Shown here piece after piece: positions 18,381 to 26,887 of a DNA stretch of 64,000 nt (position 1 is its first letter; every line of letters starts with the position of its first letter). The translations under genes were made by a program, and so were the position numbers. This DNA comes from Campylobacter sp. RM5004. GTDB lineage: Bacteria; Campylobacterota; Campylobacteria; Campylobacterales; Campylobacteraceae. The stretch spans positions 1,206,409 through 1,270,408 of the forward strand of contig NZ_CP059599.1 of the NCBI RefSeq assembly GCF_022369455.1. The letters run 5' to 3'. The notes beneath the pieces were generated by a model, which ran no database searches, was not told the DNA's origin, and saw nothing but the letters and a program-made list of their open reading frames with translations.

Positions 18381-18665
18381 TTAAAAACTTAAAGCCTTTT
18401 TAACCTCATCGCTAGCCATTTCAATACTCCAAGCAGGCTCAAAAACTAGATTGATTTCTACATTTTCTACTACTTTACTAACTGCGTTTTTAACCCAAGT
18501 TATTAATAAATCATGCATAGGGCATGATTTAGTTGATAAAGTCATTGTAATTTCGCATTTATTATCACTTAATTTTATATCATAAATAAGCCCTAAAGCC
18601 AAAATATCAAAGCCAACTTCAGGATCAATTACACTGCTGATTGCATCAATTATTTGCTTTTTCAT
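18381..18665 (-). CDS. DUF59/MIP18-family iron-sulfur assembly protein
   Basis: The 94-aa protein is a stand-alone MIP18 (DUF59) domain. It has IDPEVGFDILALGLIYDI and a conserved cysteine in STKSCPMHDLL (Cys48). Such proteins help deliver Fe-S clusters (SufT-like). It overlaps the membrane-protein gene upstream by 4 bp and, with the DUF2249 gene, forms a three-gene set often found near nitric-oxide or denitrification functions. Confidence 0.85.
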   Translation of the reverse strand: MKKQIIDAISSVIDPEVGFDILALGLIYDIKLSDNKCEITMTLSTKSCPMHDLLITWVKNAVSKVVENVEINLVFEPAWSIEMASDEVKKALSF

Positions 18666-19786
18666 TTAAATCTCCTTATATAAGTAAAAAAATTAATCAC
18701 ATTAATAAAAAGCCCTATTAATAAAGCTATATATAAATAAACTAAAGGCTTAAAATAAAGACTAAAAACCAAAGCAATATTAATAAACATAGTAAAATAC
18801 GCTACCTTGCCTAAAACCATATCGCTTAATAAAGGGACTTTGCATTTGCCAATTAGCTTTGAAATAAAGTGATACCAAATCAAAAAGGGCAAAATCTTAT
18901 AAACATGAGCGATAATAAATGGCAAAATACAAGAAAATATTAATAATCTTAAAGCCATTGTAAAATCATTTAAAACAAATTCATACGAAGCCAAAATTGC
19001 CCCAACACTTGCAAAAACTATATTTAAATTCCAATAATCCCTAGCCTTTCTAGTCCTTAAATACAAAATATACAAGCACCACAAAACAAAGGCTAAAAAT
19101 GAAAAAACAGCTATAAATTTATTAAAAAATGCAAAAAAATATGAAATAAAACTAAGCCATAATAAATAATTTTTATGCTTATGAGTTAGCGCAAACATAG
19201 GCAAAAGAACATTAGCAGCTCCAATGCAAATAAACAAAACAAAGCCAAGCATAAAATAAATATGCAAATTTAAAAACAATTCATATTCTAAAGCGATTGA
19301 GCCATTTATAATAAATACTAAAAAAACCGCACAAATTAAACCTAAAGCTAAAAACAAAACACCTAAAAACAAAGCACTTTTGGCTATATTTTTAAAATCA
19401 AAAAATGATAATTTAAATAAAATAATAAAATAAAAAACACATAAAGCTACTAAAATTACGCATACTTTTAATAATTCATAATTTAAAGTAATAAAAGCAT
19501 AAATCATACAAGCTAAGCTTATATTTGTTGCTAAGGCTATCATAAATACGCCCTTTATACCGATAAATGCTTTTTCATAAATTACTGAGCTTAGCTGATA
19601 CAAGCTTCCTATTATTATATTTAAACTAAATCCAGCGAAAAAACAATGCAAAAATGCCTTAAATGAATAAGAATAAAAATCATCACTCGCATAAGAAAAC
19701 AAAAATATTAAAGCAAACAAATAGCAAAATGCCATTATAAAATAAATCGCCACCACTTTAAATGGTGGAGCAAAAGCGTTCAACAT
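18662..19786 (-). CDS. polytopic membrane protein, NnrS-like
   Basis: The 374-aa protein has about eleven hydrophobic segments with conserved histidines in helices: HCFFAGFSLNIIIGSLYQ, LHIYFMLGF and AHVYKILPFLIWYHF. The His pattern and the YKILPFLIWYH segment resemble NnrS-type and heme-copper-oxidase-like membrane proteins tied to NO stress. The assignment is by pattern only. It lies between the DUF2249 and DUF59 genes with 4-9 bp spacing, so one functional unit is likely. Confidence 0.55.
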   Translation of the reverse strand: MLNAFAPPFKVVAIYFIMAFCYLFALIFLFSYASDDFYSYSFKAFLHCFFAGFSLNIIIGSLYQLSSVIYEKAFIGIKGVFMIALATNISLACMIYAFITLNYELLKVCVILVALCVFYFIILFKLSFFDFKNIAKSALFLGVLFLALGLICAVFLVFIINGSIALEYELFLNLHIYFMLGFVLFICIGAANVLLPMFALTHKHKNYLLWLSFISYFFAFFNKFIAVFSFLAFVLWCLYILYLRTRKARDYWNLNIVFASVGAILASYEFVLNDFTMALRLLIFSCILPFIIAHVYKILPFLIWYHFISKLIGKCKVPLLSDMVLGKVAYFTMFINIALVFSLYFKPLVYLYIALLIGLFINVINFFTYIRRFK

Positions 19787-19795
19787 AATTAATCC

Positions 19796-20116
19796 TTAAG
19801 GATGATCTTTACAAGCTTCATCAAAATTATCATGCTCTTTAATTTTTGTAAAAACTAACCAAAATAAGCCATCTTTTTGCGTAGTTTCAATCTCATAATA
19901 AGGTTTAACGCTAGGAAGTAATCCTAATGGATTTTTGTGATTTAGCATGATTAATTTTTGATTTGGCTTTAGGCTATTAAGCCCTACTCTTGCATTTATC
20001 ATAGGCTCAGGTGGCATACATTTACTACTATCAAATGCTAAATATTCATCATTTTCATAAAAATCAACAGTAGCATTTGCTAAACTTACTTTTTTCCAAG
20101 ATTTAAAATCAAACAT
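19796..20116 (-). CDS. DUF2249-domain protein
   Basis: The protein is about 106 aa and has the DUF2249 hallmarks: PPEPMINARVGLNSLKPNQK, then NHKNPLGLLP. A longer frame starts at 20140, but the RBS AAGGAG lies inside that extension, 6 bp before the ATG at 20116, so the shorter form is preferred. DUF2249 proteins are common next to DUF59 and NnrS/NO-related genes, and this is the first gene of such a trio here. The biochemical function is unknown. Confidence 0.75.
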   Translation of the reverse strand: MFDFKSWKKVSLANATVDFYENDEYLAFDSSKCMPPEPMINARVGLNSLKPNQKLIMLNHKNPLGLLPSVKPYYEIETTQKDGLFWLVFTKIKEHDNFDEACKDHP

Positions 20117-20205
20117 TTTTTCTCCTTTTTTATTTTGCATTGTAAAAAAAGTTTTAAAAATTAATTTTGATTTTCATCAATTTTTGAAAAGTAATTTAGA
20201 AAATT

Positions 20206-20224
20206 AATTTCCGAATTCAAATTC
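20206..20224. repeat. dispersed-repeat variant, single arm
   Basis: AATTTCCGAATTCAAATTC sits in the gap before the DUF2249 gene and is followed by the shorter palindrome at 20236-20261. Confidence 0.55.
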
Positions 20225-20235
20225 TTTGCAGTTTT

Positions 20236-20261
20236 AAGGAATTTCAATGAAGAAATTCCTT
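20236..20261 (-). terminator. hairpin after the di-heme cytochrome gene
   Basis: AAGGAATTTC (20236-20245) pairs with GAAATTCCTT (20252-20261) over a 6-nt loop, 5 bp past the stop of the cytochrome gene. It is related to the palindrome after dnaK. Confidence 0.55.
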
Positions 20262-20266
20262 TAATA

Positions 20267-21259
20267 TCATTTCGCTTTACTTACCTTACCCATTTCAATA
20301 TATGGTCCAAATCTATGCTCATTTACATCAAAATCATCATCATAAGGTGGCACATCCATATCAAGTGGCTTTGTTCTTCTATCAGGAAAATCAGCTTCAC
20401 GATTAGCCTTTATAGGTCTTTGTTTTGAATTAATATACGATGCTACATCAAAGGCTTCTTCATCGCTTAAAGTTGCATCGCCTTTTGGCATATTGCCTTT
20501 AATATACTGAGCAGCTTTTATTAATCTATACATACCAGCACCAGTATTATAGCTATCATCTCCCCAAAGTGCAGGATATACATAATATCCACCCCTTTGT
20601 TCATCATTTACAACGCCTTCTCCGTTTTCACCATGACAGGCTGAGCATTTGTCTTCATAGATAGCTTTACCTTTTTTAGGGTCTGCTGCTCTATTTAATA
20701 ATTTTATTTTAGTAAGTCCTTGCCCTTCAACCTTAGCACCAATAGGAACACCTTGGCTTAAATAGTGCATATAAGTTACCATTGCTTTCATCTCAGGCGA
20801 ATTAATAGGTAGTGGCTTACCATTCATAGAGCGTTCCATACAGCCATTTATTCTATTTTCAATGGTTGCGATTTGATCGCCTCTTGCTAAATATTGTGGA
20901 AATCTAGCATAAATGCCTACATATCCAGCTTCATAAGGCACGGTTCCGCCTGCTGCATGACAACTACTGCAAGATAGGTTGTTTCCTGCATATCTTTTGC
21001 TCTCATCTTTTGCTTTTGGTCCTATGTAATACGAAGTTTCATTCATTATTTTATTACCTAAGATTACAGCTTCAATGTATTTTGAACCCTTTGGCAATTT
21101 GCTCTCATCTAAATATCCATCATCATCCATAGCACTTGGCACTACCCAAGGAACTACTTTTGGCTCTTGTCCGGTGGCTGATTTTATCTTTGCTACACTT
21201 GGGTCAATTGCAAATACAGCTGATGATAATAAAAGTATAAAACTTAATTTTGTTTTCAT
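20267..21259 (-). CDS. periplasmic di-heme cytochrome c
   Basis: The 330-aa protein has a Sec signal peptide (LSFILLLSSAVFA) and two CXXCH haem sites: C97-SS-CH (LSCSSCH) and C205-SA-CH (CSACHGENGEG). The N-terminal half resembles SoxA/ThiX-type domains (NGCMERSMNGKPL) and the C-terminal half is a class I c-type domain. It resembles the C. jejuni di-heme cytochrome Cj0037c, which carries electrons in the periplasm to terminal oxidases or reductases. It appears monocistronic. Confidence 0.88.
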   Translation of the reverse strand: MKTKLSFILLLSSAVFAIDPSVAKIKSATGQEPKVVPWVVPSAMDDDGYLDESKLPKGSKYIEAVILGNKIMNETSYYIGPKAKDESKRYAGNNLSCSSCHAAGGTVPYEAGYVGIYARFPQYLARGDQIATIENRINGCMERSMNGKPLPINSPEMKAMVTYMHYLSQGVPIGAKVEGQGLTKIKLLNRAADPKKGKAIYEDKCSACHGENGEGVVNDEQRGGYYVYPALWGDDSYNTGAGMYRLIKAAQYIKGNMPKGDATLSDEEAFDVASYINSKQRPIKANREADFPDRRTKPLDMDVPPYDDDFDVNEHRFGPYIEMGKVSKAK

Positions 21260-21386
21260 AACTTCTCCTTAAATTGATTTATTAAATCTTAAAAAACCTA
21301 TGTGAATTTTTTGTGAAAAATTGGGGAAATTTAGAAAATTTATTACAAAGATATTACAATTTTACAAAAAATAAATAAAACAAAAA

Positions 21387-21404
21387 GAATTTGAAATAGG
21401 AATT
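21387..21404. repeat. dispersed 18-mer, single reverse copy
   Basis: An exact GAATTTGAAATAGGAATT, followed at once by another TTGAAATT, lies just past the stop of the unknown membrane-protein gene at 21410. Confidence 0.8.
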
Positions 21405-21409
21405 TGAAA

Positions 21410-22030
21410 TTAAAGTTTTTCATAAATATAACCATATTTATGAAAATAAATTTTAAGCTCTTTTATATTGATATTATGATTATCTTTAAAATACTTTTCA
21501 AGCTCGTGATATTTTTCAATGCTTAAGATATTTATAATCTTTTCATCTTGCAATAACATTACCGAGTCCATTACCTTATAGTGTTTTAGTTTAAGCGTAA
21601 ATATATAATAAAATAATTTAAGAATAAAATTTATAAAGTATTGTAAGATAGTAGCAGGCAATAAAAAAAGCCATAAAATTTGAATTACTTCATGGGGTTT
21701 TTGCGATTTGTGATGAACTACCGAAAAGCTTTTGTATATCTTAAAAGGCTTATTTAAATCAATACTTTCTAGTACTTCGCCATTATTTAGATAATTAATG
21801 GTATTTTTAGTAATTATGATTTCTCTTTTACACTTTACAAAAGGTCTTATGTAAGGTAGTGCTAAAAATGGCATAATTATAAAAACATTTCTATGAAGTG
21901 AAGTGCTAGGATTATCTGTTAGAAAATATGCAATATAACTTATTATCATACAAACAAAAGCAGGTAAAAAATCAAAAAATGTATTAATATCCTTGATAAT
22001 TACCGGCTCTTTATCGTAATCTCTTTGCAT
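21410..22030 (-). CDS. membrane-associated protein, unrecognised
   Basis: The 206-aa protein has two N-terminal hydrophobic segments (about residues 20-40 and 48-60), a third near 118-145 (probably a hairpin) and a charged C-terminus with no known motif. The layout (two helices, a beta-rich section, a long helix) resembles small membrane partners in polymorphic-toxin or immunity islands, but no family is recognised. It starts 11 bp after the MAFKN-family gene and so is co-transcribed with it. Confidence 0.6.
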   Translation of the reverse strand: MQRDYDKEPVIIKDINTFFDFLPAFVCMIISYIAYFLTDNPSTSLHRNVFIIMPFLALPYIRPFVKCKREIIITKNTINYLNNGEVLESIDLNKPFKIYKSFSVVHHKSQKPHEVIQILWLFLLPATILQYFINFILKLFYYIFTLKLKHYKVMDSVMLLQDEKIINILSIEKYHELEKYFKDNHNINIKELKIYFHKYGYIYEKL

Positions 22031-22041
22031 ATATTAAATGA

Positions 22042-22506
22042 TTATTCCTTTATCAATTCATCTATTACATATACTTTATAGCCGTCAATTGTTTCCCAAG
22101 CACCAGAAAGATTATAAACATCTAATATTTCTTTAAGAAGATTTATAACTTCTTTTTCGCTTAATAATTCATTGTTTTTAATATCAAAAATACTCCAAAC
22201 TTTATCATATAAAACACCATCTATTGTTATATCAAAATCATAATCAAGTATAACTTCAATCAAATTACCTTTATAATATAAAACCCACAAACCTTTGCTA
22301 AGTCTTGCTCGCTCTAATTCAGGGTCTAAAAAATTATAAGCTTGCATCATAAAACAATCTAATTCTTCATCTATCACTATTCTTTTTTCATCAGGCAACA
22401 TACGATTTTGTTTATAATATAAGCTATCTGTATAATTGCAAAAAATATCTGTCATTTTATATTTTTCATTAAGTTCTTTTGTAACTACTGCGTTCTTAAA
22501 AGCCAT
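22042..22506 (-). CDS. MAFKN-family protein, copy 1 (unrecognised family)
   Basis: The 154-aa soluble, acidic protein has a clear paralogue at 62168-62638. Shared blocks are MAFKNA, RIVIDEELDC, LDPELERARLSKGLWVLYYK against the matching LDKSLWVLYYK, and ILxVY near the C-terminus. No signal peptide or membrane helix is present. Its size, acidity and pairing with a membrane-protein gene are features seen in immunity proteins, but that is only a suggestion. The RBS AAGGAG is good. A perfect inverted-repeat element lies upstream. Confidence 0.65.
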   Translation of the reverse strand: MAFKNAVVTKELNEKYKMTDIFCNYTDSLYYKQNRMLPDEKRIVIDEELDCFMMQAYNFLDPELERARLSKGLWVLYYKGNLIEVILDYDFDITIDGVLYDKVWSIFDIKNNELLSEKEVINLLKEILDVYNLSGAWETIDGYKVYVIDELIKE

Positions 22507-22581
22507 TGTTTCTCCTTAATTTTAAAATTTATTGATTATATCAATTATCAATTTAAAATAATTTTATGCTTATTAAAATAT

Positions 22582-22640
22582 TTCTAATTCCTATTTCAAA
22601 TTCTCATAATTTTTCAAGGAATTTGAAATAGGAATTAGAA
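22582..22640. repeat. perfect dispersed inverted repeat (22-bp stem)
   Basis: An exact forward 18-mer (22586-22603) and exact reverse 18-mer (22619-22636) extend to a 22-bp perfect stem (22582-22603 with 22619-22640) around a 15-nt loop. It is the best-preserved copy of the family, placed between two accessory genes. Confidence 0.9.
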
Positions 22641-22675
22641 GTTTTATATTTACTTTGTTATGAGATTTATTTTGT

Positions 22676-22732
22676 TTATATAATTCTAATATTTATAAAA
22701 TCACCATTTAAATCTAATCTAAAATTTGCCAT
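22676..22732 (-). pseudogene. 18-codon ORF remnant with strong RBS
   Basis: The sequence AAGGAG-N5-ATG opens a frame reading MANFRLDLNGDFINIRII and then stops. It sits 11 bp after the upstream membrane-protein gene and 36 bp before the perfect repeat element. It looks like the 5' end of a lost gene, possibly cut off by the repeat or a deletion; a genuine micropeptide is the alternative. Confidence 0.4.
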
Positions 22733-22743
22733 GTTTTCTCCTT

Positions 22744-23778
22744 TTATTTAAAGTTTATTTCTTCTAAGCTTTCTTTTGCTTGTTTTTCTGGGTTTAGGTT
22801 TGAATAACCACAATTATCAAATTTACGTCTATAACTACGTTTTTTCTTTATATCAGCTTCGTATGATAAAAACTCATGATTAAAAACTCTAAGTCTATAT
22901 TTATACTCTTTTTCTTTATCTTCACGCTCATCAAATTCATCAAGAAGATAAAAACTATAGGTTCTATATATATTATCTTTAAATTCAAAGGCTATGTCAG
23001 TATAAAATGTAATTGAAATTGAGCTATCACTCACAAGAATAATAGGTTTGGTAAATCCAGCTGTATTATTTTTAACTACTAGATATTTAGTATAATCAAC
23101 TAATTCTAATTCATCGTAATTAACATATCCTTTAGAATAAGCATTTTTTCTTAAGTAATCTTTGTAATTATCTAGACTAATATCTTTATGTATCTTATAT
23201 TTGTAATTTGCAATTCTATTATAAACCCTTTTATCAACAATATCTTTATGTATTAATTGCTTTGTAAAAACATCAATCACCACTCTTTTATAAAGCTCAT
23301 CTTTAGGTAATATCCTATCTTCTTTTAAGCAATAGCCTTGCTGATATTTTTTATAATCACTTAGAGTTACTATTCTTTCATTAGTTTTACTTGAGTAATC
23401 AGGTATGGTTCTTAAGTAATAACTACTTAAGGTAGATAATATTATTATCATAGGAATTATGCTGCAACTAAAAGCTAGCATATTATTAATTTTCTTTTTC
23501 AAAATAAAGAAAAGTATTGCGAAAAACATAATTATAAAAATTTGAAAATACACTAAAGGAGAAAATAAAAATGAGTTATATACTAAAATTATTATTTGAC
23601 TTAATTTTTCAAAAATAATATTATTTATGTTTATAAAAATAACCATGATTACAGCAAACACTTCTAAGCCAAAACTAATATAAAAAGCCCCACTAATAAC
23701 CGAAAAAATAACAATCACTATTTCAATTATTATAAAAATCTTAAAAAGTATTTTTAAGAATTCTAATGTGTTTTTCAT
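22744..23778 (-). CDS. membrane protein with large C-terminal domain, unrecognised
   Basis: The 344-aa protein has four hydrophobic segments in the first ~120 residues. A charged Lys/Tyr/Asp-rich domain follows (about 125-344), with many Tyr-Lys pairs and no recognised motif. It lies in the same accessory patch as the MAFKN gene and in the same direction. Base composition is slightly more AT-rich than in the core genes, consistent with an accessory origin. Confidence 0.6.
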   Translation of the reverse strand: MKNTLEFLKILFKIFIIIEIVIVIFSVISGAFYISFGLEVFAVIMVIFININNIIFEKLSQIIILVYNSFLFSPLVYFQIFIIMFFAILFFILKKKINNMLAFSCSIIPMIIILSTLSSYYLRTIPDYSSKTNERIVTLSDYKKYQQGYCLKEDRILPKDELYKRVVIDVFTKQLIHKDIVDKRVYNRIANYKYKIHKDISLDNYKDYLRKNAYSKGYVNYDELELVDYTKYLVVKNNTAGFTKPIILVSDSSISITFYTDIAFEFKDNIYRTYSFYLLDEFDEREDKEKEYKYRLRVFNHEFLSYEADIKKKRSYRRKFDNCGYSNLNPEKQAKESLEEINFK

Positions 23779-23876
23779 ACTATAACCTTAAATGTTTTTC
23801 ATATCATAGCATTTATTTAATAAAGTATTAAAAATCTTTATCAAATTTAATTATTTGCTACTTTTTGTAAATATGA

Positions 23877-23926
23877 AATTCCTATTTCAAATTCCTTGAA
23901 TTTTAATGGAATTTGAATTAGGAATT
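23877..23926. repeat. dispersed inverted repeat
   Basis: An exact AATTCCTATTTCAAATTC (23877-23894) faces GAATTTGAATTAGGAATT (23909-23926, one change). It lies between the accessory membrane-protein gene and the end of aguB. Confidence 0.85.
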
Positions 23927-23946
23927 AGAAGTTGGTTTAAAGTGTT

Positions 23947-24885
23947 TTAATCTTTTATAGCTCTTTTGGTTAAGTCATTATAATGTTCTATTCTTCTATC
24001 TCTTAAGAATGGCCACCAGCGTCTTATTTGCTCGCATTTTTTCATGTCAATTTCAATCACAATTTCTAGTTCATCACTTGTATTACTTCTAAAGATTTCT
24101 TTGCCTTGAGCGTCATAAATAAAGCTATTACCCCAAAAATCAATTCCATTTTTAGAGTTTTCTTTGCTTTGTTTGGTGTGAGTTGCTTCATCTTGAGTAA
24201 TGCTACTTTCTCCACTTAAAGCTACATCTTCAAAGCCCACACGATTAACCCCAACTACTGGCAAGCAATTTGCTATCGCATGACCTCTTTGAACCCCTAA
24301 CCAAGCATTTAATTGATCTTGCATGGTTTCGCTATCATCACTAACGCCGTTTTCATAAAGCCAACCAATAGCCGTAGGATATATTAAAATTTGTGCGCCA
24401 TCAAGTGCCATAAGTCTTGCAGCTTCAGGATACCACTGATCCCAGCAAACAAGCACGCCTAAGCGACCTACACTTGTATCTATCGCTTTAAAGCCTAAAT
24501 CTCCTGGGGTAAAATAAAATTTCTCATAAAAGTGTGGATCATCTGGTATGTGCATTTTACGATATTTTCCTGCAATAGAGCCATCACTTTCAAAAACCAC
24601 TGCTGTATTATGATATAAACCTTCTAAGCGTTTTTCATATAAAGAAGTTACTAAAACCACTTTATTTTGCTTTGCAACTTCACTCCAAAACTTTAAATCA
24701 TCTTCATAATTTGCTGCTAGGTCAAAATTATTTGTATTTTGAACTTGGCAAAAATAAGCATTTTGGTGTAATTCTTGCAAAATTACTAATTTTGCTCCTT
24801 TGTTTGCTACATTTTTTATTTTTTCTTTAGTGATTTCTCTCATATTTTCACTATATTTTTGAGATACAAGTCCGATTTTTAACAT
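23947..24885 (-). CDS. aguB: N-carbamoylputrescine amidase
   Basis: This nitrilase-superfamily enzyme releases putrescine from N-carbamoylputrescine. From the ATG at 24885 the catalytic triad reads Glu38 (VILQELHQNAYF), Lys110 (RKMHIPDDP) and Cys147 (VLVCWDQWYPEAARL). A TTG frame extension to 24891 exists, but the RBS AAGGAT lies just upstream of the ATG. It starts 2 bp after aguA, whose product it uses, so the two make putrescine from agmatine. Confidence 0.93.
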   Translation of the reverse strand: MLKIGLVSQKYSENMREITKEKIKNVANKGAKLVILQELHQNAYFCQVQNTNNFDLAANYEDDLKFWSEVAKQNKVVLVTSLYEKRLEGLYHNTAVVFESDGSIAGKYRKMHIPDDPHFYEKFYFTPGDLGFKAIDTSVGRLGVLVCWDQWYPEAARLMALDGAQILIYPTAIGWLYENGVSDDSETMQDQLNAWLGVQRGHAIANCLPVVGVNRVGFEDVALSGESSITQDEATHTKQSKENSKNGIDFWGNSFIYDAQGKEIFRSNTSDELEIVIEIDMKKCEQIRRWWPFLRDRRIEHYNDLTKRAIKD

Positions 24886-24887
24886 AA

Positions 24888-25823
24888 TCAATCCTTAAAA
24901 ATATTCATACAAGAACAATGAAGTGAGCCATTTTGTCTTACAAATACAAGTGCATTTACCATGATAATTTCGTGATTTGGTAATGCAGCTTGTAATTTTT
25001 CTTTTACGATTTCATCATTTTTATCATCATAACAAGGAATTATTAAAGCATTATTTACAAAAACGAAATTAGCATAAGTGCAGCCTAATCTTTTTCCTTC
25101 ATAATACTTTTTACTAGGAATTGGTAAAGAAATTAAATTATATTTTGTTTTCTTAAGCTCATCTTCCATTGCTTTTAAACTTGCGTAATTTTCATCGTTT
25201 AAATCTTCGCAAGAACTATAAGCTATGGTGTTTTCATCAATAAATCTTGCTAAAGTATCCACATGAGAATCCGTATCATCTCCTATAATAACACCATTTT
25301 CAAGCCATAAAACTTCGCTAACCTTTAAATGCTCTTTTAAGGTATTTTCAATTTCTTCTTTGCTAAGTTTGTTACGATTATCGTTTAATAAACACTCGCT
25401 TGTAGTTAGCAATACCTTGCCATTTGTATCAATACTGCCACCTTCAAGAATAAAATCAATCTTCTTTAAATCTTTTTTAAGATAGTTTTTAAACAAACTT
25501 TCATTAAAAGCATTATCAAGATTTGAGCTAAATTTATTACCCCACGCATTAAAGATAAAATCCAAATTATTATCAATAGGACCAAAATCTCTTATCCAAG
25601 TATCATTTGTATTAAAACAATAAAACTCAATATTATCAAGCTTTTTAAACTCAGTTAAATCAGCACTTTCGTGATGAACTAATAACACCTTACAATGTTT
25701 AGAAATTGCCTTTGCAAAATCCAAATAAGAGCTTAAAATCTCTTCTAAATAAGGCGACCAATCACTATTTTTGTGCGGTAACGCAAGTAAAATATATTCA
25801 CATTTTTGCCATTCTGCTCTCAT
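24888..25823 (-). CDS. aguA: agmatine deiminase
   Basis: The enzyme converts agmatine to N-carbamoylputrescine and ammonia. It has the guanidine-modifying-enzyme motifs TWIRDFGP, LEGGSIDTNG and GDDTDSHVD, and the C-terminal catalytic cysteine in GSLHCSC (about residue 303). The frame can be extended upstream to 25874, but the conserved start is at 25823, where the ATG overlaps the stop of the yeiH-like gene (TAATG) and follows AAAGGTG. It is the first gene of the agmatine pair. Confidence 0.92.
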   Translation of the reverse strand: MRAEWQKCEYILLALPHKNSDWSPYLEEILSSYLDFAKAISKHCKVLLVHHESADLTEFKKLDNIEFYCFNTNDTWIRDFGPIDNNLDFIFNAWGNKFSSNLDNAFNESLFKNYLKKDLKKIDFILEGGSIDTNGKVLLTTSECLLNDNRNKLSKEEIENTLKEHLKVSEVLWLENGVIIGDDTDSHVDTLARFIDENTIAYSSCEDLNDENYASLKAMEDELKKTKYNLISLPIPSKKYYEGKRLGCTYANFVFVNNALIIPCYDDKNDEIVKEKLQAALPNHEIIMVNALVFVRQNGSLHCSCMNIFKD

Positions 25824-26887
25824 TAACAAAACACCTTTATATAAGCATAAGCTGAAACTATTAGCCAAACGCATAAAATAATAGCCATAATGAATGGTTT
25901 AAGACCAGCTTTGCTTAACATATCCTTTCTTATATTTACTCCAAGTGCAACCATACTAAGACTTAGTAAAAATGTATCAAATACGGCTATATTTGGTTTT
26001 ATTACGCTTAATGCAAAATCAGTATTTAAAATAGGCATACTAGATACACCACAAGCTATTAAAAACCATATAGCAAACCAAGGAATTTGATTTAGGAAAC
26101 TGCCGTTTTTTTCTTCTTTTTTAAAACCAAAACTAAGCATTATCAAAAACGGAACAAGCATTAAAACTCTTACCATTTTTACAACAATACTACTAGTAGC
26201 ACCTTCAACACCTATGCTTGAACCAGCTCCAACTACATGTGCGACTTCATGTAAAGTCCCACCTACTAAAAAGCCAAAAAGTCTTTCATCTAAAGCAAAA
26301 AAACTTTGTGTTAAAGGCAAAAGAAACATTCCTAAACTGCCAAAAACAACAACAGTGCAAACCGCAACCCCAACTCTAGCAGAACCACCTTTAAGCACAC
26401 TTTCGCTTGCTAAAACTGCAGCAGCTCCACAAATACTAGAACCACTCGCAATTAATGCTGATTGTAAAAAGTCTATTTTTAAAATTTTTCCAATCAATAA
26501 ACCAAAAAAGAATGTAGAAAATACAATAAAAGCAGCAAGCCCTACTCCACTTAAGCCTATGCTCTCAATATCACTTAAAGATATTCTAAAGCCATATAAA
26601 ATAATTCCAAGTCTTAAAACTTGCTTAGTACAAACCCCTAAAGCTCCTGTTTTTTTAAGTAAGCTTACATTATGATGTGCGAAATTTCCAATAACAGCTC
26701 CCAAAACAACTGCGATTATTAAAGCTGATATTCCAAATTTCTTAAAAAAACTAAGCTCTCCTATGGCATAAGAACAAAATGCTAAGACTATTAAAACTAC
26801 ATAACTTTCTATTTTTTTACTTTTATAAATTTTATTAATCCCCAAAGCTACTTGCTCTGGGGATTTATTGTGTTTTTTATGGCTCAT
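25823..26887 (-). CDS. YeiH-family (UPF0324) membrane transporter
   Basis: The 354-aa protein has ten or so membrane helices with the family motifs GSSICGAAAVLA and GGTLHEVAHVVGAGSSIG. YeiH proteins are proposed sulfate/sulfonate or small anion exporters; the substrate is not shown here. It overlaps argS by 4 bp at its start and aguA by 1 bp at its end, so it sits in one transcription chain with both. Confidence 0.85.
   Translation of the reverse strand: MSHKKHNKSPEQVALGINKIYKSKKIESYVVLIVLAFCSYAIGELSFFKKFGISALIIAVVLGAVIGNFAHHNVSLLKKTGALGVCTKQVLRLGIILYGFRISLSDIESIGLSGVGLAAFIVFSTFFFGLLIGKILKIDFLQSALIASGSSICGAAAVLASESVLKGGSARVGVAVCTVVVFGSLGMFLLPLTQSFFALDERLFGFLVGGTLHEVAHVVGAGSSIGVEGATSSIVVKMVRVLMLVPFLIMLSFGFKKEEKNGSFLNQIPWFAIWFLIACGVSSMPILNTDFALSVIKPNIAVFDTFLLSLSMVALGVNIRKDMLSKAGLKPFIMAIILCVWLIVSAYAYIKVFC

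Noticed and set aside
26214-26675. 153-aa frame opposite the yeiH-like gene
   Set aside because: Low-complexity antisense shadow of a well-supported membrane protein.
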